Of a DNA stretch of 64,000 nt, positions 61,415 through 64,000 are shown piece by piece. The notes under the pieces are model-generated. The model did no database searches. It saw nothing but the letters and a program-made list of their open reading frames with translations, and had not been told where the DNA came from. Both the position numbers and the translations under genes were made by a program. How positions within the stretch are numbered: position 1 is the stretch's first letter; every line of letters starts with the position of its first letter. Origin of the DNA: Candidatus Nucleicultrix amoebiphila FS5 (GTDB taxonomy: Bacteria > Pseudomonadota > Alphaproteobacteria > Caedimonadales > Nucleicultricaceae); contig NZ_CP008743.1 of assembly GCF_002117145.1 (NCBI RefSeq), forward strand, positions 1,178,001 through 1,242,000. The letters are read 5' to 3'.

Positions 61415-63049
61415 CTAAGACAGCTCTGATTCAGAGAGCAGTTTTAGGCGGAAAAATAAGAGAGACTTCTTAAACAAGCGCTTTGCTTGAACGACCTGCT
61501 CATAAGCTTTTTTGAGCAGTGTCTCAACGTCATCATTCTGTTGTTCTAGTCTTTTAAGATGGACATAACTATCGCCGATCAGCTGAAAATTGTGTAAGAC
61601 TTTAAAGAGTATTTTTCCAGCGATATTAACCTCTGAAGATTCATAGTCAGGATGATCTTTGATCTTTCTTGTTTCCTCAGTGAAATAATCAAAAAAACCA
61701 AGAGCAAATTCACCTTTCACTTCTGAAACTAATGTCGGGGTCAGAGTATCGGCTTTACGCTCTTCTTCATACCAAGCGCTTAATTTAAATATATTGGGAT
61801 AGGCGCTTTGATCGAGAGTGGGATCAAAATCTTCCATAACTTTTTTCCAAGGTTCAAGAAATTGAGGGGTGGTCGTTTCAAAATTCAGTTGCGCTTCTAC
61901 AGATACGAGTCGGTTATTTAACCACATGCTCTGAAATCGACGGGCTGCTTCCAAAGTAGCGTCTGCGTCATAAAAATCATAGATTCCCTTACTTTCTTCA
62001 CGGGCATTCTCGGAATAGACTTGAAGAAGCTCCGAGAATCGAAGCGTGCTTTTCTGCTGAGCTTGCAAAGACGGATGGAATGCTTTTATTTTTTCAATGC
62101 TGGGAATAAATCCTGGTGCTACTTCTCCCATTCTTTCTAACGTCCAACCTTGCCCCACCATTTTTAACATAAAAATTTCGAGGTGCTGCCAGAGAGTAGG
62201 CAAAACAATTTTGATCAATTGAGTCCCTTGAGGGTCAGGGCTCTCTTCATTATTCGTGCACCACGTCGTCCACAATTCTTGAAATGGTCTCAAGAACGGT
62301 TTTTCAATTTCCTTTTCCTGTTCAAGGGTCAACTCTTCACCGCTTGTTTTTTTGCTGTGAACGACGGCATCAGCATTTTCTTTTCCTTCAAGCGTGAGAA
62401 CGACCAACAATCTTTCTATGGCCCAGAACCATGTAATATGGCGATTATAGAGTTGGCTCGTTGACGCTAAAAGACGATAGTCTTCTTCGACAGAAGTTAG
62501 ACCAGGAGAGGCATCTCCTGAATGAAGAAGTTTTTGATGGGCTTCTTTAATCGCCCATAAATGTTGAAGACATTTTGTGTTTGCCAATTGATGAAGATAG
62601 AGAGGTTTAACGCTCTCCATTCTAGCGCTTGCTATGACAGTTGTTGTTTTTTTCTCGCGTTCACTGAGCTCATTAAAATTCTCACCTACAGGAACATAAT
62701 TCTGAGTAATGAGATTTTGCAAAGCATGATCTTCATAAGGAAGCGTGCTCAATTCTCGAATAATATCCGCGATCACATTTTTTAAAAATTCAAAAACTTC
62801 ATTTCCCATTTTTCCTTTCAGGAGCCTCAATTCTTCTTCATTCTTTAAAGCAATGTCTTTCCACATCTGAATCGCTTGCTTTGTTTTTAAGAGGACTCCC
62901 GCAGGGGTTCGTGGCCGTCCAATGGTTTTTGTTTGTTGAAGAGAATCGTCAAGATACTCTTGAAAACTAGCTTTGACGTGTGTGTTGAGAGCAATAAGGA
63001 TGAAACAAGATATGCTTAACCGTTTGAATGAATTCACAAAAATCTCCAA
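61415..63049 (-). CDS. hypothetical secreted helical protein
   Basis: The 544-residue product has a likely signal peptide (SISCFILIALNTHVKAS). The remaining 515 residues are almost all helical and charged without recognised repeats or motifs. A poly-helical secreted protein of this size is compatible with an effector or a surface protein, but no family is seen. The stop lies 8 bp from the convergent transporter gene. Confidence 0.5.
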   Translation of the reverse strand: MEIFVNSFKRLSISCFILIALNTHVKASFQEYLDDSLQQTKTIGRPRTPAGVLLKTKQAIQMWKDIALKNEEELRLLKGKMGNEVFEFLKNVIADIIRELSTLPYEDHALQNLITQNYVPVGENFNELSEREKKTTTVIASARMESVKPLYLHQLANTKCLQHLWAIKEAHQKLLHSGDASPGLTSVEEDYRLLASTSQLYNRHITWFWAIERLLVVLTLEGKENADAVVHSKKTSGEELTLEQEKEIEKPFLRPFQELWTTWCTNNEESPDPQGTQLIKIVLPTLWQHLEIFMLKMVGQGWTLERMGEVAPGFIPSIEKIKAFHPSLQAQQKSTLRFSELLQVYSENAREESKGIYDFYDADATLEAARRFQSMWLNNRLVSVEAQLNFETTTPQFLEPWKKVMEDFDPTLDQSAYPNIFKLSAWYEEERKADTLTPTLVSEVKGEFALGFFDYFTEETRKIKDHPDYESSEVNIAGKILFKVLHNFQLIGDSYVHLKRLEQQNDDVETLLKKAYEQVVQAKRLFKKSLLFFRLKLLSESELS

Positions 63050-63114
63050 TTTTTTGCATGCTAAAATTGGGAGATTAAGGAATAGTTAATCAAAAACGAA
63101 GAAAAATCTTTAAC

Positions 63115-64000
63115 TTAAGATTTTTTATCGTTGCGACGACGTTTAAATGGAATTGGACTATCACTTAAAGGATAGGGTCTCTCAATAAACGGTGCTTCTG
63201 TTTTGATTAAATGAGAGGCTTGAGCATTTTGTGTCGCAGATTTTATTATGCTTGCTGCATCCTTGAAATCGCTGGGGAATATAACTCCTCCAATGGATAC
63301 TTTAGGTATGAGTGTCTCACCTTGCTGACCCTCAACACGCACTTCGTTGACTAGGCTTAAAAGTCGTTCCGTCGTTTGAGCGACACCCCATTGATCACAT
63401 TCTTTGACGACGAGACCAAAGCTGACAGGAGTCGTATGACCTAAAAAATCATCAAAACGTGTGATATGGCGTATATGTTGAGCAGTGTTGAGAACCAATT
63501 CTTTCACAGGCTTAATGCCGTGACCACAGGCAAGGGCCATAATTTGATCAAACTCAATGACCAAAAAAGCCCATGACATACCTTTCGAAAAAGCAGTTTG
63601 TTCTAAATATGAGGATAAAAGCTCGTGAAGCATGTCAGGCCCCGGTAAATGACTAATAGAGTCATAACCTGATGTTTCTTTTGAGCCTAACTTTAAAGGT
63701 TGCTCTGCAGAAGGTTGAATTGTGCCATGAATAGCTTGAGGGATTCCCTGAAAATCATAGATAACCGTGCCTTTCTCTTCTATCAAGACAGGGCTGCGAC
63801 CATTCGGATGTAATGTATACTCAACCCTATAAGAAGAGTTATCGCGCGATGTGTTGGCAATGGCGGTTAATCGGTGCCAAAAACCCTGGTTATCGAGATA
63901 TTCCATATAAGATGGGCCATTCATCTGTGAGGATGCTTCTTCTATCAAAAGAGATATAGGCCCTTGCCAGAGGATTTGATCACTGGTGAGATCAACACGA
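63115..64000 (-). CDS. sensor protein with degenerate GGDEF domain, 5' part outside the window
   Basis: The frame is open to the right edge, beyond the TTG at 63948, reading VDLTSDQILWQGPISLL, the start of a PAS-type fold. The PAS part is followed by a GGDEF-like domain (WAFLVIEFDQIMALACGHG, ITRFDDFLG, VSFGLVV and IPKVSIGGV). The GG(D/E)EF motif is replaced by TPVSFGL, so cyclase activity is unlikely. It could bind c-di-GMP or act as a scaffold. The C-terminus ends in basic residues (FKRRRNDKKS). Confidence 0.65.
   Translation of the reverse strand, partial: RVDLTSDQILWQGPISLLIEEASSQMNGPSYMEYLDNQGFWHRLTAIANTSRDNSSYRVEYTLHPNGRSPVLIEEKGTVIYDFQGIPQAIHGTIQPSAEQPLKLGSKETSGYDSISHLPGPDMLHELLSSYLEQTAFSKGMSWAFLVIEFDQIMALACGHGIKPVKELVLNTAQHIRHITRFDDFLGHTTPVSFGLVVKECDQWGVAQTTERLLSLVNEVRVEGQQGETLIPKVSIGGVIFPSDFKDAASIIKSATQNAQASHLIKTEAPFIERPYPLSDSPIPFKRRRNDKKS

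Overview
The window looks like a low-GC alphaproteobacterium of the Holosporales/Rickettsiales-like, host-associated kind (related to Odyssella, Paracaedibacter or Caedibacter). This is inferred from gene content, not from a marker-gene tree. The signs are an MJ0042 zinc-ribbon protein divergent from ftsEX, a DUF2125 protein, a STAS-MlaE fusion with an ABC auxiliary lipoprotein, an ankyrin protein, and many lineage-specific secreted proteins with no recognisable family.

Layout. 1-9.9 kb is conserved envelope and housekeeping DNA: a methyltransferase tail, the compact minus-strand run ftsE-ftsX-ydcF-plsC-DUF2125, the heptose genes gmhA-hldE, a porin followed by a small lipoprotein not usually called, and an RluC/RluD pseudouridine synthase. 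9.96-14.04 kb is a genomic island in tRNA-Lys(TTT), bounded by a perfect 78-bp direct repeat that includes the 3' end of the tRNA gene. It carries an AbiEi/AbiEii-type toxin-antitoxin pair whose toxin gene is frameshifted, and no integrase. 14.1-17.7 kb holds an ISNCY-type insertion sequence and a decayed IS1-type element around one orphan secreted protein. 17.7-25.4 kb has a TraB/GumN-like protein, a hipBA module with three evenly spaced operators, an SDR oxidoreductase, a solo LuxR regulator and repeat/ankyrin proteins.

25.8-39.1 kb is the main feature: a CdiA/haemagglutinin-like polymorphic toxin locus. A 2573-residue exoprotein ends in a variable toxin and is followed by an immunity gene. 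Three further toxin/immunity cassettes lie downstream in tandem, one on a 1.5-kb duplicate of the CdiA C-terminal region and one on a 222-bp duplicate. A last 243-bp scrap of cdiA abuts a relic of an aminoglycoside-phosphotransferase-like gene. No TpsB/CdiB transporter is present in the window.

39.4-64 kb mixes housekeeping genes with orphan secreted proteins. The housekeeping part includes an ABC exporter, three alkylation-repair genes (ada, tag, an Mpg-type glycosylase), a Dps-like ferritin, the Mla lipid-transport operon, rpmE, a small heat-shock protein, a CDF metal exporter, a UmuD-like protease and a POT peptide transporter. Among the secreted proteins, one has an aegerolysin-like core with a tandem-repeat tail and another has a HicA-like C-terminus. 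The window ends inside a gene with a degenerate GGDEF domain.

Together the accessory regions describe a bacterium equipped for contact-dependent competition and host interaction, with active module shuffling by recombination. All functions here are read from sequence patterns only; no database search was run.
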